A DNA stretch of 64,000 nt from Rhizobacter sp. (GTDB lineage Bacteria; Pseudomonadota; Gammaproteobacteria; Burkholderiales; Burkholderiaceae_C), in the NCBI GenBank assembly GCA_025350965.1, contig JANXWV010000124.1, forward strand, positions 52,068-116,067, written 5' to 3'. Position 1 is the stretch's first letter. Each line of letters starts with the position of its first letter. Shown in pieces: positions 43,540 through 53,550 of the stretch. The translations under genes and the position numbers were made by a program. The notes below the pieces were generated by a model, which made no database searches, was not told where the DNA came from, and saw nothing but the letters and a program-made list of their open reading frames with translations.

Positions 43540-45801
43540 TCAGCGGCGCTTGGCCGCCTTGCCCGGAGGACGGCCCGTGCCCTTGCGCGCCGCCGCCTTG
43601 ACGGCGCGTACCGGGCGCGCAGACTTGCCCGCACCCCCGACTGCACCGGCCGAAGCACCACCGCGTGACTTGGCTTTGGTCGCAGCCTTCTCGGCGCGAT
43701 CGGCCGCCTTGACCGCAGCCAGATCATTGGCGGCAGCGCCGGTCTTGTCGCCCTGCCGCTCGCGCCGCACGCGCTGCGCGAGGGCTTCGTCCTCGCCCTC
43801 GCGAACCATGCGGAAGTCGATCTTGCGGCCGTCGAGGTCGACCCGGCTGACCTGCACGCGAACCCGTGAACCCACGCTGTAGCGCACGCCGCTGCGCTCG
43901 CCGCGCAGCTCTTGCCGCACCTCGTCGAAGCGGTAGTACTCACCGCCCAGTTCGGTGATGTGGATCAGGCCCTCCACGTACAAAGTGTCGAGCGTCACGA
44001 ACAGGCCGAAGCTCGTGACCGAGCTGACCGTACCCGCGAACTCCTCGCCGAGGTGCTCGCGCATGTAGCGGCACTTGAGCCAGGCCTCGACGTCGCGCGA
44101 GGCTTCGTCGGCGCGGCGTTCGTTGGCGCTGCAATGCGCGCCGGCCACTTCCCAGGTTGCCTCTTCCGCAGTCGCAGGCTTCGCCGGCTTGACGAGCTTG
44201 GGCGCCTTGCGGTTGCTCGGTGCCGGGTTGCTCTTGCCCGTGACGAGGTGGTAGCGCTTGCCCGCCAGCAGCGCCTTGATGACGCGGTGCACCAGCAAGT
44301 CGGGGTAGCGCCGGATCGGGCTCGTGAAGTGCGTGTAGGCCTCATACGCCAGGCCGAAGTGGCCGCTGTTCGTGCCGGTGTAGATGGCCTGCTGCATCGA
44401 GCGCAGCAGCATGGTGTGGATCTGCGTCGCGTCCACCCGGTCCTTGGTGGCCGCAGCGATGGCCTGGAACTCGGCCGGCTTCGGGTCGTCGCTCACCGAC
44501 AGGCCCAGGCCAAGCGCGCGCAGGTAGTTCTGCAGCAGCACCTTCTTCTCGGGTGTCGGCCCTTCGTGCACCCGGTACAGCGCCGGGTGCTTGGCGCGCG
44601 CAATGAAGTCGGCCGAACACACGTTGGCCGCGAGCATCGCCTCTTCGATCAGCTTGTGCGCCTCGGTGCGGGTGCGCGGCACGATCTTCTCGATGCGGCC
44701 GTTCTCGTCGCAGACGATCTGCGTCTCGGTGGTCTCGAAGTCGACCGCACCGCGCTTCGAGCGCTCTTTGAGCAGTGCGCGGTACACCTCGTGCAAGTTC
44801 AGCAGGTCGGGGACCAGGTCCTTGCGCTTGGCGGCTTCCGGCCCGCGCGTGTTGGCCAGAATGGCCGCGACCTCGTTGTACGTGAAACGGGCCTGCGAGC
44901 GAATGATGGCCGGGAAGAACTGGTACGCGTGGACCTCCCCGGTGGCGGTGACGAGCATGTCGCACACCATCGCGAGCCGGTCTTCGTTCGGGTTCAGGGA
45001 GCACAGGCCATTGCTCAGCTTCTCCGGCAGCATCGGGATCACGCGGCGCGGAAAGTACACCGACGTGGCGCGCTCGTACGCGTCGGCATCGATCGCCTCG
45101 GCGGGCTTCACGTAGTGGCTCACGTCAGCGATGGCAACGATCAGGCGCCAGCCGTTGGCGGCTTTCACGCGGCCGATCTTGGCGGGCTCGCAGTACACGG
45201 CGTCGTCGAAGTCGCGCGCGTCTTCACCGTCGATGGTGACGAGCGCCACGTCGGTCAGGTCGATGCGGTTCTTGCGGTCTGCGGGGCGGATCTTCTCGGG
45301 CAGGCTCGCGGCCTGTGCCAGCGTTTCGGGGGAGAAGCGGTGCGGCACCTCGTACTTGCGCACCGCGATCTCGATCTCCATGCCCGGATCGTCGATCTCG
45401 CCAAGCACCTCGGTCACGCGGCCGACGGGCTGCGAGTACATCGACGGCGGCTCGGTCAGTTCGATCGCGACCACCTGGCCGGCCGTGGCATCGGCCGTGG
45501 CGTTCTTCGGAATCAGGATGTCCTGGCCGTAGCGCTTGTCTTCAGGCGCCACGAGCCAAACGCCGCTTTCGTGCAGCAGCCGGCCGATGATCGGCGCCTT
45601 CTTGCGCTCGAGAATCTCGAGCACGCGCCCTTCGGGCCGGCCCTTGCGGTCGTAGCGCACCACCCGCGCCTTGACGCGGTCACGGTGCAACACCGCGCGC
45701 ATCTCCTGCTGCGAAAGGTACAGGTCGGCATGCCCGTCGTCACGAACGACGAAGCCATGGCCATCGCGGTGGCCCTGCACGGTGCCGTCCACTTCGAGCA
45801 T
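43540..45801 (-). CDS. rnr: Ribonuclease R
   Basis: This processive 3'-5' exoribonuclease degrades structured RNA. With the ATG at 45801 the product is 753 residues: N-terminal cold-shock/OB domains (GTVQGHRDGHGFVVRDDG; IIGRLLHESGVWLVAPEDKRYGQ), the RNB catalytic domain with the acidic motif TIDGEDARDFDDAVYC near residue 190 and HFTSPIRRYPDLLVHR later, a C-terminal S1 domain (about 565-640), and a Lys/Arg/Ala-rich tail typical of RNase R. An in-frame extension of 34 codons upstream runs through the tRNA-Leu promoter and gene and is rejected. Confidence 0.95.
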   Translation of the reverse strand: MLEVDGTVQGHRDGHGFVVRDDGHADLYLSQQEMRAVLHRDRVKARVVRYDRKGRPEGRVLEILERKKAPIIGRLLHESGVWLVAPEDKRYGQDILIPKNATADATAGQVVAIELTEPPSMYSQPVGRVTEVLGEIDDPGMEIEIAVRKYEVPHRFSPETLAQAASLPEKIRPADRKNRIDLTDVALVTIDGEDARDFDDAVYCEPAKIGRVKAANGWRLIVAIADVSHYVKPAEAIDADAYERATSVYFPRRVIPMLPEKLSNGLCSLNPNEDRLAMVCDMLVTATGEVHAYQFFPAIIRSQARFTYNEVAAILANTRGPEAAKRKDLVPDLLNLHEVYRALLKERSKRGAVDFETTETQIVCDENGRIEKIVPRTRTEAHKLIEEAMLAANVCSADFIARAKHPALYRVHEGPTPEKKVLLQNYLRALGLGLSVSDDPKPAEFQAIAAATKDRVDATQIHTMLLRSMQQAIYTGTNSGHFGLAYEAYTHFTSPIRRYPDLLVHRVIKALLAGKRYHLVTGKSNPAPSNRKAPKLVKPAKPATAEEATWEVAGAHCSANERRADEASRDVEAWLKCRYMREHLGEEFAGTVSSVTSFGLFVTLDTLYVEGLIHITELGGEYYRFDEVRQELRGERSGVRYSVGSRVRVQVSRVDLDGRKIDFRMVREGEDEALAQRVRRERQGDKTGAAANDLAAVKAADRAEKAATKAKSRGGASAGAVGGAGKSARPVRAVKAAARKGTGRPPGKAAKRR

Positions 45802-45829
45802 CAGCTCAGCCCCAATGGGATTTGAATTT

Positions 45830-45858
45830 TTCAATGTGTATTTCTTTGGTGATATAGT
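45830..45858 (+). promoter_or_regulatory. Candidate sigma-70 promoter of tRNA-Leu
   Basis: TTCAAT (45830-45835), 17 bases, then TATAGT (45853-45858) in an unusually A+T-rich stretch. The expected start site, about 7 bases downstream, gives a leader of roughly 10 bases before the tRNA at 45876. The region is shared with the divergent rnr gene. Confidence 0.6.
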
Positions 45859-45875
45859 TTGAGGCTTCCTGAAAT

Positions 45876-45960
<85 letters not shown>

Positions 45961-45967
45961 AATGACA

Positions 45968-45991
45968 AAAGCCGCCGCAAGCGGCTTTTTT
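45968..45991 (+). terminator. Rho-independent terminator of tRNA-Leu
   Basis: Stem GCCGC (45971-45975) with GCGGC (45981-45985), 5-base loop, extended by AAA before and six T after (45986-45991). It begins 7 bases after the tRNA CCA end. Confidence 0.85.
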
Positions 45992-45995
45992 CATT

Positions 45996-46043
45996 TGGTG
46001 CCCAGGAGGCGAGCCCCTGCGGGCACGCCGCAAGGGACTCGAA
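45996..46043 (-). repeat. Interrupted inverted copy of the tRNA-Leu 3' end
   Basis: On the plus strand TGGTGCCCAGG (45996-46006) and AAGGGACTCGAA (46032-46043) together equal the exact reverse complement of the last 23 bases of tRNA-Leu (45938-45960), but they are split by a 25-base insert (46007-46031) that contains its own GCCC/GGGC hairpin. It is not a functional tRNA because no acceptor 5' half or anticodon arm is present on the minus strand. Confidence 0.8.
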
Positions 46044-46044
46044 A

Positions 46045-46066
46045 GGAATCGCTTGCAAGCGATTCC
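46045..46066. repeat. Perfect 22-bp palindrome
   Basis: ggaatcgcttgcaagcgattcc reads the same on both strands (11-bp arms, no spacer). It lies one base after the inverted tRNA fragment and about 84 bases beyond the 3' end of the hpt gene. It could be a protein-binding operator, an extragenic palindromic element, or part of a hairpin terminator for hpt, though no T-tract follows it. Confidence 0.85.
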
Positions 46067-46149
46067 GGGGTCGCCGAAGGTGACCGTGTCCCTTCCGAAG
46101 TTTGAGTTCAAGGCCTGCGAAGCTGGCCTTCCATATGTGGCGCTTGCCC

Positions 46150-46671
46150 TCAAATCACAAACTTCTTCGCCAGCCCCTCCGGCCGAAGATCGTCATATTC
46201 CTCGAACGGCTGGTGGATCCAGGGGCTCGTCGGGAGCAGCTCGACATAGAAATCCGGCGTGTACGAAGACACACCCTTGGTCCAGATCGTCGCAGAGCGC
46301 AACTCGCCGATGGAGGGCATGCCGCGCAGGCGGTCGACGACCGCGCGCAAGGTGACGCCCGAGTCCGAGAGATCGTCGACCAGCAGAATGCGCCCCGCCA
46401 GTTCGCCCTTGGGCATGGTGATGTACTTGGCCATGTCGAGCCGGCCCTGGATGGTGCCCGCATCGGCCCGGTACGAGCTGGTCGACATGATCGCCAGCGG
46501 CTTGTCGAACACCCGCGACAGCACGTCGCCCGGCCGCATGCCGCCGCGCGCGAGGCACAGGATCTGGTCGAACTCCCAGCCGCTGCCGGCGATCTTGAGC
46601 GCCAGCCGCTCGATGAGCATGTGGTACTCGTCCCAGCTCACGTAAAGGTGTTTGCCGTCATCGGTCAGCAT
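46150..46671 (-). CDS. Purine phosphoribosyltransferase (hypoxanthine/xanthine-guanine type)
   Basis: This type I PRTase of 173 residues probably salvages hypoxanthine, guanine or xanthine. The PRPP-binding motif is ILLVDDLSDSGVTLRAVV (about 95-112) and the N-terminal CLARGGMRPGDVLSR forms the PPi loop. SPWIHQPFEEYDDLRPEG resembles the xanthine-guanine phosphoribosyltransferase C-terminus. A GAGGAA ribosome binding site precedes the ATG. It is transcribed behind purA, so salvage and de novo AMP synthesis are co-located. The exact base specificity is not clear. Confidence 0.88.
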   Translation of the reverse strand: MLTDDGKHLYVSWDEYHMLIERLALKIAGSGWEFDQILCLARGGMRPGDVLSRVFDKPLAIMSTSSYRADAGTIQGRLDMAKYITMPKGELAGRILLVDDLSDSGVTLRAVVDRLRGMPSIGELRSATIWTKGVSSYTPDFYVELLPTSPWIHQPFEEYDDLRPEGLAKKFVI

Positions 46672-46713
46672 GCAGATTCCTCGGCCAGGTGGGGTGGATG
46701 GAAGTGAATGATG

Positions 46714-48126
<1,413 letters not shown>

Positions 48127-49290
48127 TCAGAGCGGGCGCACGGCCCAATCGGCGTTGACCTGCACGAGCTCGCGGTCGCATGCGAACTCCTGCCCTTCGT
48201 GCTCGTGGCCGGGCAACACGCCCACCACGGTTTCGCCTTGTTCCCGCAGGCTGCGTACCTTGCTTCGCAACGCGCTGTCTTCGGCCCAGGGCGCGCGAAT
48301 GGCTGCATGAAGCGGCTTGGGCGGCGCCAGCGCGGCCAACTCCTTCAAGTCGAGGCTGAAGCCGACCGCCGGGCGGTTGCGACCAAACACCGCGCCCACC
48401 TCGTCGTAGCGCCCGCCGCGCGCCACCGCATTGGTCGAGCCGGCCATGTAGGCGGTGAAACGCGCGCCGCTGTAGTACCCGTTGCCGCCGATGTCGGCCA
48501 GATCGAACGCGACGCTAACCTCCGGGTGCGCCTCGTTGACATGGGTGGCCAGCCATTGCAGGTCGTCCAGTGCCGCGCGAATGAGCGGGCGCTGCGGCAG
48601 TGCTCGGCGCGCGATGTCCAACACCTCGATGCCACCATACAAACCGGCCAGCGCCTGCAACGCGGCCCGCACCTCGGGGGAGAACCCTGCCGCCAGATCA
48701 CGCAGCGCAGCCAAGTCCTTCGCGGCAAGCGCTGAGTGCACTGCGGCCAGTTGCTGCACGTCGGCCACGACACCGGCGAGCACGCCGCGCACGATGCGGG
48801 CATCGCCAAGGTCGAGCAGCACGCCTGCCATGCCGGCGCGACGCAGGCAGTCGAGCGCGAGGTCCTGCACTTCGAGGTCGGCCTCCAGGCCACCATGGCC
48901 GTAGATCTCGGCGCCGAACTGCAACGGCTCGCGTGTGGCACTCGTGCCCGAAGGCAGCGCATGCAGCACCGGGCCGCAGTAGCACAGCCGCGTAACGCCC
49001 ACACGGTTCAACAGGTGGGCATCGATGCGCGCGACCTGCGGCGTGCTGTCAGCGCGCACGCCCAGCGTGCGCCCACTGAGCTGGTCGACAAGCTTGAAAG
49101 TCTTCAAGTCGAGTGCCCGGCCGGTACCCGACAGCAGCGATTCGATGTGCTCTAGCAGCGGAGGCATCACCAGCTCGAAACCGTAGCTGCGCGCCACGTC
49201 GGTGAGCTCGCGGCGCAACTCCTCGATGTGCCTCGCCTGCGCGGGCAGCACATCGGCAATGTGCTCGGGCAGCAACCAGGCAGAGGACAT
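48127..49290 (-). CDS. hisZ: ATP phosphoribosyltransferase regulatory subunit
   Basis: This HisRS-like paralogue (387 residues) binds the short form of HisG and confers histidine feedback control on the first step of histidine synthesis. It has the class II synthetase core ([63 protein letters not shown]) but lacks the anticodon-binding domain and histidine-activation residues of hisS. The true synthetase hisS is at 56734-58047. The ATG at 49290 ([10 protein letters not shown]) is preferred over one nine codons upstream. purA-hisZ-hflC is a common betaproteobacterial order. Confidence 0.93.
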   Translation of the reverse strand: MSSAWLLPEHIADVLPAQARHIEELRRELTDVARSYGFELVMPPLLEHIESLLSGTGRALDLKTFKLVDQLSGRTLGVRADSTPQVARIDAHLLNRVGVTRLCYCGPVLHALPSGTSATREPLQFGAEIYGHGGLEADLEVQDLALDCLRRAGMAGVLLDLGDARIVRGVLAGVVADVQQLAAVHSALAAKDLAALRDLAAGFSPEVRAALQALAGLYGGIEVLDIARRALPQRPLIRAALDDLQWLATHVNEAHPEVSVAFDLADIGGNGYYSGARFTAYMAGSTNAVARGGRYDEVGAVFGRNRPAVGFSLDLKELAALAPPKPLHAAIRAPWAEDSALRSKVRSLREQGETVVGVLPGHEHEGQEFACDRELVQVNADWAVRPL

Positions 49291-49318
49291 GTGAAAACGC
49301 CGCAGGGTTAAAACCAAG

Positions 49319-49324
49319 ATTGTA
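49319..49324 (-). promoter_or_regulatory. Candidate -10 box (TACAAT) upstream of hisZ
   Basis: On the minus strand TACAATC lies 29 bases before the hisZ ATG. It matches the TA-C/T-AAT-C form seen before bcp and ndk in this window. No good -35 is visible. Confidence 0.4.
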
Positions 49325-49408
49325 CCGGCGGGTAGCGGCCCGGCAGGCGCGGCGGAGCACGCTGACTCTCGATCAACCCCACTCGCATTTGTGAAGCGGA
49401 CGGAACGA

Positions 49409-49612
49409 TCAGGTCAGAAAGAACAGCAGCATCGCGAGGCCAGCCAGCATGCTCGACAGGCCGATGAACCGGATCTGCCCGTCGCTGAGTTGCGTGGCCT
49501 TCTCGAAGACCGCGCGCCACTTCGGTGGGCTGATGAAGGGCAGCATGCCCTCCACCACCAGCATCAGCGCGAATGCGCCGAGCAGAAGGTCCCAGAACGA
49601 CGCCGCCGACAA
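49409..49612 (-). CDS. DUF2065 small membrane protein
   Basis: This is a 67-residue protein with two membrane helices (about 8-27 and 48-66) separated by a short cytoplasmic or periplasmic loop ([24 protein letters not shown]). That layout, and the position directly after hflC (4-base gap), matches the DUF2065 family, which sits beside hflC in many betaproteobacteria. Its function is unknown; a role with the HflKC complex is inferred only from the fixed neighbourhood. Confidence 0.88.
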   Translation of the reverse strand: MSAASFWDLLLGAFALMLVVEGMLPFISPPKWRAVFEKATQLSDGQIRFIGLSSMLAGLAMLLFFLT

Positions 49613-49615
49613 GGG

Positions 49616-50512
49616 CTACTTCTTGGGGGACGGTGCACCGGCGGCGGCTCCGCCACCACGCATGGCTTTGAAGAACTCGCTGCTCGGGTCGACGACCATC
49701 ACGTCGGTCTTGTTCCGGAAGCTGGCGCGGTAGGCCTCGAGGCTGCGGTAGAACTGGGCGAACTGCGGGTCACGGCCGAAGGCATCGGCAAACAGGGCGG
49801 ATGCCTTGGCATCGCCCTCGCCCTTGACCTTCTGCGCGTCGCGGTAGGCCTCGGCCACGATCACCTCCCGCTGGCGGTCGGCATCCGCGCGGACCTTCTC
49901 GCCTTCGGCGCCGCCGGTTGCACGCAGTTGATTGGCCACTTGCTTGCGCTCGGACGCCATGCGGCTGTAGATCGACTCGGTGATGTTGGCCACGAAGTCG
50001 ACCCGCTTGATCCGCACGTCGAGGATCTCGATGCCGAACGACTTGGCCTCGTCGGCCAGGCGCGCGCGCACGTCCTGCATGACCTTGTCGCGGCCGCCCG
50101 AGAGCACATCACCGACGGTGCGCTTCGTCACCTCTTCGTTGAAAGCTGCGTGAACGATGGGGCTCAACCGCGCCTCGAGGTTGCGGATGTCCACGCCGTT
50201 GTTGCGAATGAACTGCTTCGGGTCCGTGACGCGCCACTTCACGAGCCAGTCGATCACGAGGCTCTTCTTCTCGGCCGTGAAGATGGGCCGAGTCTCGGGG
50301 CTGTCCATGGTCTGGATGCGGCGGTCGAGGAACACCACGTTCTGGAACGGCGGCGGCAGCTTCCACTTGAGGCCCGGCTCCTGGATCACTTCCTTGATCT
50401 CGCCGAGCGCGTAGACCACGGCCACCTGCCGCTGGTCGACGACGAACAGGGTCGAGCTGAGCAACATCAAGGCGAGAAGCAGCCCGCCGACGATCAATGC
50501 GATGCGATTCAT
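49616..50512 (-). CDS. hflC: Protease modulator HflC
   Basis: This SPFH/prohibitin-domain inner-membrane protein forms, with HflK, a cage around the FtsH protease in the periplasm. It has 298 residues with an N-terminal signal-anchor (IALIVGGLLLALMLLSSTLFVV), the SPFH/band-7 domain (about 20-190) and a coiled-coil region with ERKQVANQLRATGGAEGEKVRADAD. The ATG at 50512 follows hflK by 20 bases. Confidence 0.96.
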   Translation of the reverse strand: MNRIALIVGGLLLALMLLSSTLFVVDQRQVAVVYALGEIKEVIQEPGLKWKLPPPFQNVVFLDRRIQTMDSPETRPIFTAEKKSLVIDWLVKWRVTDPKQFIRNNGVDIRNLEARLSPIVHAAFNEEVTKRTVGDVLSGGRDKVMQDVRARLADEAKSFGIEILDVRIKRVDFVANITESIYSRMASERKQVANQLRATGGAEGEKVRADADRQREVIVAEAYRDAQKVKGEGDAKASALFADAFGRDPQFAQFYRSLEAYRASFRNKTDVMVVDPSSEFFKAMRGGGAAAGAPSPKK

Positions 50513-50532
50513 GTTCTTGTTCTCCTGGCCGT

Positions 50533-51822
50533 TCAGCGGCTGTCGCGATCGCGGCCGCGTTGACCGTCGCGCGAGCGCGAGTCGCCGGGCGCCGTAGCGG
50601 GCGGGGTTTCAGGTGCAACCACCGCCGGGGGCGTCGCAGCAGCGGCAGCCGTCTGCTGGATCAGCTTGTCGAGCGGCAGGTAGAGCAGGTTCGAGTTGCT
50701 GCGGCTGTCGACCATCACCTTGCTGACGTTCGAGTAGACCTGCTGCATCGTGTCGATGTACATGCGGTCGCGGGTGACGGTGGGGGCCTTCTGGTATTCG
50801 GTCAGCACACTGTTGAAGCGCTGCGCATCGCCTTCGGCCTGCGCCACCACGCGCGATTTGTAGCCTTCCGACTCTTCGCGCAGGCGCGCTGCCGTGCCCT
50901 GCGCCTTGGGGATCACGTCGCTCGCGTAGGCCAGGCCTTCCTTCTTCAAGCGGTCACCATCCTGCCCAGCTTTCAGCGTGTCTTCGAACGCAGCCTGCAC
51001 CTGCTCGGGCGGCTGCACGCTCTGCACATTGATGTTGACGACGACGATGCCGGCCTTGAGCCGGTCGAGCTGTGCCTGCACCGACTTGGCCAGGTCGGCG
51101 GCGATGGCGTCGCGCTGCTCATACAGCACCGAGTCGATCTTGCTCTTGCCGACGATCTCGCGAACCGACGACTCCGCAGCGAGTGTGACCGCCTCTTCCG
51201 GATCCCTGTTCTCGAACAGGAAGGCGCGGGCGTCCTTCAACCGGTACTGCACAGTGAAGCGGATATCGACAATGTTCTCGTCCTGAGTAAGCATCGACGA
51301 GTCGCGCAGCCCGGTGGCTGCGATCACCGCATTGCGGCCGACTTCCTTCGAGCGAAGTTGCGTCACGTTGACCGTCTCGTGTGCCTGGAACGGGTAAGGC
51401 ATGCGCCACTGGAAGCCGGCATCTGCGGTATGGCTGTACTTGCCGAACGACGTGACCACGGCCTGCTGGCCTTCCTGGACGATGAAGAAGCCGCTACCGA
51501 GCCACACCAACGCGACGACACCGGCGATCAGACCGGCGCCTATGCCAGCGCTCTTCATGTCCGGCTGGAAGTTGGGCCCACCACCATCGCCCGACCCGTT
51601 GCCGCGTGGCGTGTTGCCTCCGCCTTTGCCGCCGAACAGGCCACCGAGCTTGCGGTTGAAGTCGCGCCACAGTTCGTCGAGGTCGGGAGGGCCATCACCC
51701 CGCCCGCCGGTCGCCAGGATCCGCTGGGCGACGGCGCGAACCATGGTCCGCGCAGCAGCGCCGAGGGCACTCATACGCGAGGCGGCGCCTTCGGGAACAA
51801 GGTTCGAGTGGCTCATGGTCAT
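50533..51822 (-). CDS. hflK: Protease modulator HflK
   Basis: This partner of HflC has 429 residues. The N-terminal ~90 residues are cytoplasmic and Gly-rich (LGGLFGGKGGGNTPRG), then a membrane anchor (GLIAGVVALVWLGSGFFIV) and an SPFH domain (VQEGQQAVVTSFGKYSHT; TQDENIVDIRFTVQYRLKDA). The C-terminal coiled coil and a Pro/Arg-rich disordered tail follow. The chosen ATG at 51822 overlaps the hflX stop as ATGA, in keeping with the rest of the operon; a second ATG two codons later exists. Confidence 0.95.
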   Translation of the reverse strand: MTMSHSNLVPEGAASRMSALGAAARTMVRAVAQRILATGGRGDGPPDLDELWRDFNRKLGGLFGGKGGGNTPRGNGSGDGGGPNFQPDMKSAGIGAGLIAGVVALVWLGSGFFIVQEGQQAVVTSFGKYSHTADAGFQWRMPYPFQAHETVNVTQLRSKEVGRNAVIAATGLRDSSMLTQDENIVDIRFTVQYRLKDARAFLFENRDPEEAVTLAAESSVREIVGKSKIDSVLYEQRDAIAADLAKSVQAQLDRLKAGIVVVNINVQSVQPPEQVQAAFEDTLKAGQDGDRLKKEGLAYASDVIPKAQGTAARLREESEGYKSRVVAQAEGDAQRFNSVLTEYQKAPTVTRDRMYIDTMQQVYSNVSKVMVDSRSNSNLLYLPLDKLIQQTAAAAATPPAVVAPETPPATAPGDSRSRDGQRGRDRDSR

Positions 51823-53090
51823 GCGAATGTAGAGAAGATGGGATGGGGTGGGATGGCCGCGTCGGCCGGTGCGGCCGGCTCGTCGTCGAGCCGGTCCATG
51901 GACTCGTCGTGATTTGGGGGCTCGACGTCGGTCTTCAAGCCAGTGTCTTGCTGCCCCGCGACAGCCGTGGCCAGCAGCGCGCGAAGCTCGGTCATGCCTT
52001 CGCCGCTCCGGGCGCTGATGAAGACCCGGGGTGTGCGCATGCCGCCGTCGATCTCCAGCGAATCGACGAGCGCGCGTGGGCGCTGCGTGTCTTCGAGTTG
52101 GTCGAGCTTGTTGTAGACCAGCACTTGTGGGATGGCGCTCGCGCCGATCTCGACCAGTACGCGCTGCACCTCGGCCATCTGCTCGGCCAGCACCGGGCTG
52201 GCGCAATCGACCACGTGCAGCAGCAAGTCGGCATCGTTCGCTTCCTGAAGCGTGGCCTCGAAGGCCTCGATCAACTTGTGCGGCAGGTCGCGAATGAAGC
52301 CGACCGTGTCAGACAGCGAGACCGAGCGCGTGTTGCCCTCGATGTGCAGTTGGCGCGTGGTGGTATCGAGCGTGGCGAAGAGCTGGTCGGCTGCATACAC
52401 ACGCGCATTCACCAGCGTGTTGAACAGTGTCGACTTGCCGGCGTTGGTGTAGCCCACGAGCGAGATGCGGAAGGTCTGGTTGCGCTCGCGTGAACGGCGC
52501 TGGGTACTGCGCTGTTTCTTGACCCGCTCCAGTTGTTTCTTCACGCCCTTGATGCGCTCGGCGATCATGCGCCGGTCGAGCTCGATCTGCGCCTCGCCAG
52601 GACCACCGCGCATGCCGATGCCGCCGCTCTGGCGCTCCAGGTGGCTCCAGCGCCGCACTAGGCGCGTCGAGAGGTATTGCAAGCGCGCGAGATCGACCTG
52701 CAGCTTGCCCTCATGGCTTTGGGCGCGCTCGCCGAAGATCTCCAGGATCAGCATCGTGCGGTCGGCCACGGCCACCCCGAGATGTTGCTCCAGGTTGCGC
52801 TGCTGCGCGGGCGACAAGGCCTGGTCGAACAGTACCGCGTCGGCCTGATACGTCAGCACCATGGCCTTGATCTCGTCGGCTTTGCCCGAACCAACGAACA
52901 GCGCCGCATCGGGCGCCTTGCGTTTCGCGACGATGCGCGCCACGGCGAGGTCACCGGCCGATTCGGCGAGCAAAGCGAGTTCGTCCAGGCTGGCGTCGAA
53001 TGCTTTGCCGCGGCCGAAATCCACGCCCACCAGGATCGCCCGCGCGGGCGTGGCCAATCCGTTCGGGGCGGTCGTGTCCGCGGAACTCAA
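51819..53090 (-). CDS. hflX: Ribosome-associated GTPase HflX
   Basis: This GTPase binds 50S and splits stalled ribosomes under stress. In its 423 residues the N-terminal HflX domain (ILVGVDFGRG; EAQIELDRRMIAERIKGVKKQ) is followed by the G domain with GYTNAGKSTLFNTL (about 211-224), SDTVGFIRDLP and YNKLD. A negatively charged C-terminal tail follows. The start used is TTG at 53090, without a clear ribosome binding site, 22 bases after the hfq stop, so the exact N-terminus is uncertain. hfq-hflX-hflK-hflC is the classic order. Confidence 0.93.
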   Translation of the reverse strand: MSSADTTAPNGLATPARAILVGVDFGRGKAFDASLDELALLAESAGDLAVARIVAKRKAPDAALFVGSGKADEIKAMVLTYQADAVLFDQALSPAQQRNLEQHLGVAVADRTMLILEIFGERAQSHEGKLQVDLARLQYLSTRLVRRWSHLERQSGGIGMRGGPGEAQIELDRRMIAERIKGVKKQLERVKKQRSTQRRSRERNQTFRISLVGYTNAGKSTLFNTLVNARVYAADQLFATLDTTTRQLHIEGNTRSVSLSDTVGFIRDLPHKLIEAFEATLQEANDADLLLHVVDCASPVLAEQMAEVQRVLVEIGASAIPQVLVYNKLDQLEDTQRPRALVDSLEIDGGMRTPRVFISARSGEGMTELRALLATAVAGQQDTGLKTDVEPPNHDESMDRLDDEPAAPADAAIPPHPIFSTFA

Positions 53091-53112
53091 GGGGTGGGGG
53101 GCTGCGTCAAGC

Positions 53113-53358
53113 TCACGCCGCCGGATCGTTCGGCTCGGCGGCGTGGAAGTTCACGGCGCGGCCCGGGACGACGGTCGAAATCGCGTGCTTGTAGACCATC
53201 TGCGTCACCGTATTGCGAAGCAGCACCACATACTGGTCGAAGGACTCGATGTGGCCTTGCAGCTTGATCCCGTTGACGAGATAGATCGAGACCGGAACGT
53301 GCTCCTTGCGCAGCAGGTTCAGGAACGGGTCTTGTAGGAGTTGCCCTTTGTTGCTCAC
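53113..53358 (-). CDS. hfq: RNA chaperone Hfq
   Basis: This hexameric Sm-like protein pairs small RNAs with mRNAs. Of its 81 residues, the Sm1/Sm2 motifs are intact: [41 protein letters not shown] and [12 protein letters not shown] (the KH proximal-face motif). The start codon is GTG at 53358, preceded by GGAGC at about 8 bases; this choice gives the invariant [15 protein letters not shown]-terminus. It lies 192 bases downstream of der, with probably its own promoter. Confidence 0.97.
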   Translation of the reverse strand: MSNKGQLLQDPFLNLLRKEHVPVSIYLVNGIKLQGHIESFDQYVVLLRNTVTQMVYKHAISTVVPGRAVNFHAAEPNDPAA

Positions 53359-53550
53359 GTGTTAGCTCCGTGATGAAAGTTCAGAAGAGATCACATTAAC
53401 ACAGGGTCACGCGCGCAATCGAGGTTTACGCCAATACCCTGACTGGCCCCGGATTTAAACCCGGGCGAAGCGCGACCGCAGTTGTGCAGCGAAGGCCCGA
53501 AAATGAGTCACCCACTCTGCACAATTTCATAGGTGCTTCGATGCGGCGAC

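Noticed and set aside
53359..53550. Imperfect ccgg...ccgg palindrome in the der-hfq gap as terminator or sRNA
   Set aside because: The arms are short and imperfect, no T-run follows on either strand, and no clear promoter could be assigned; the 192-base gap is left unannotated apart from a likely hfq promoter.
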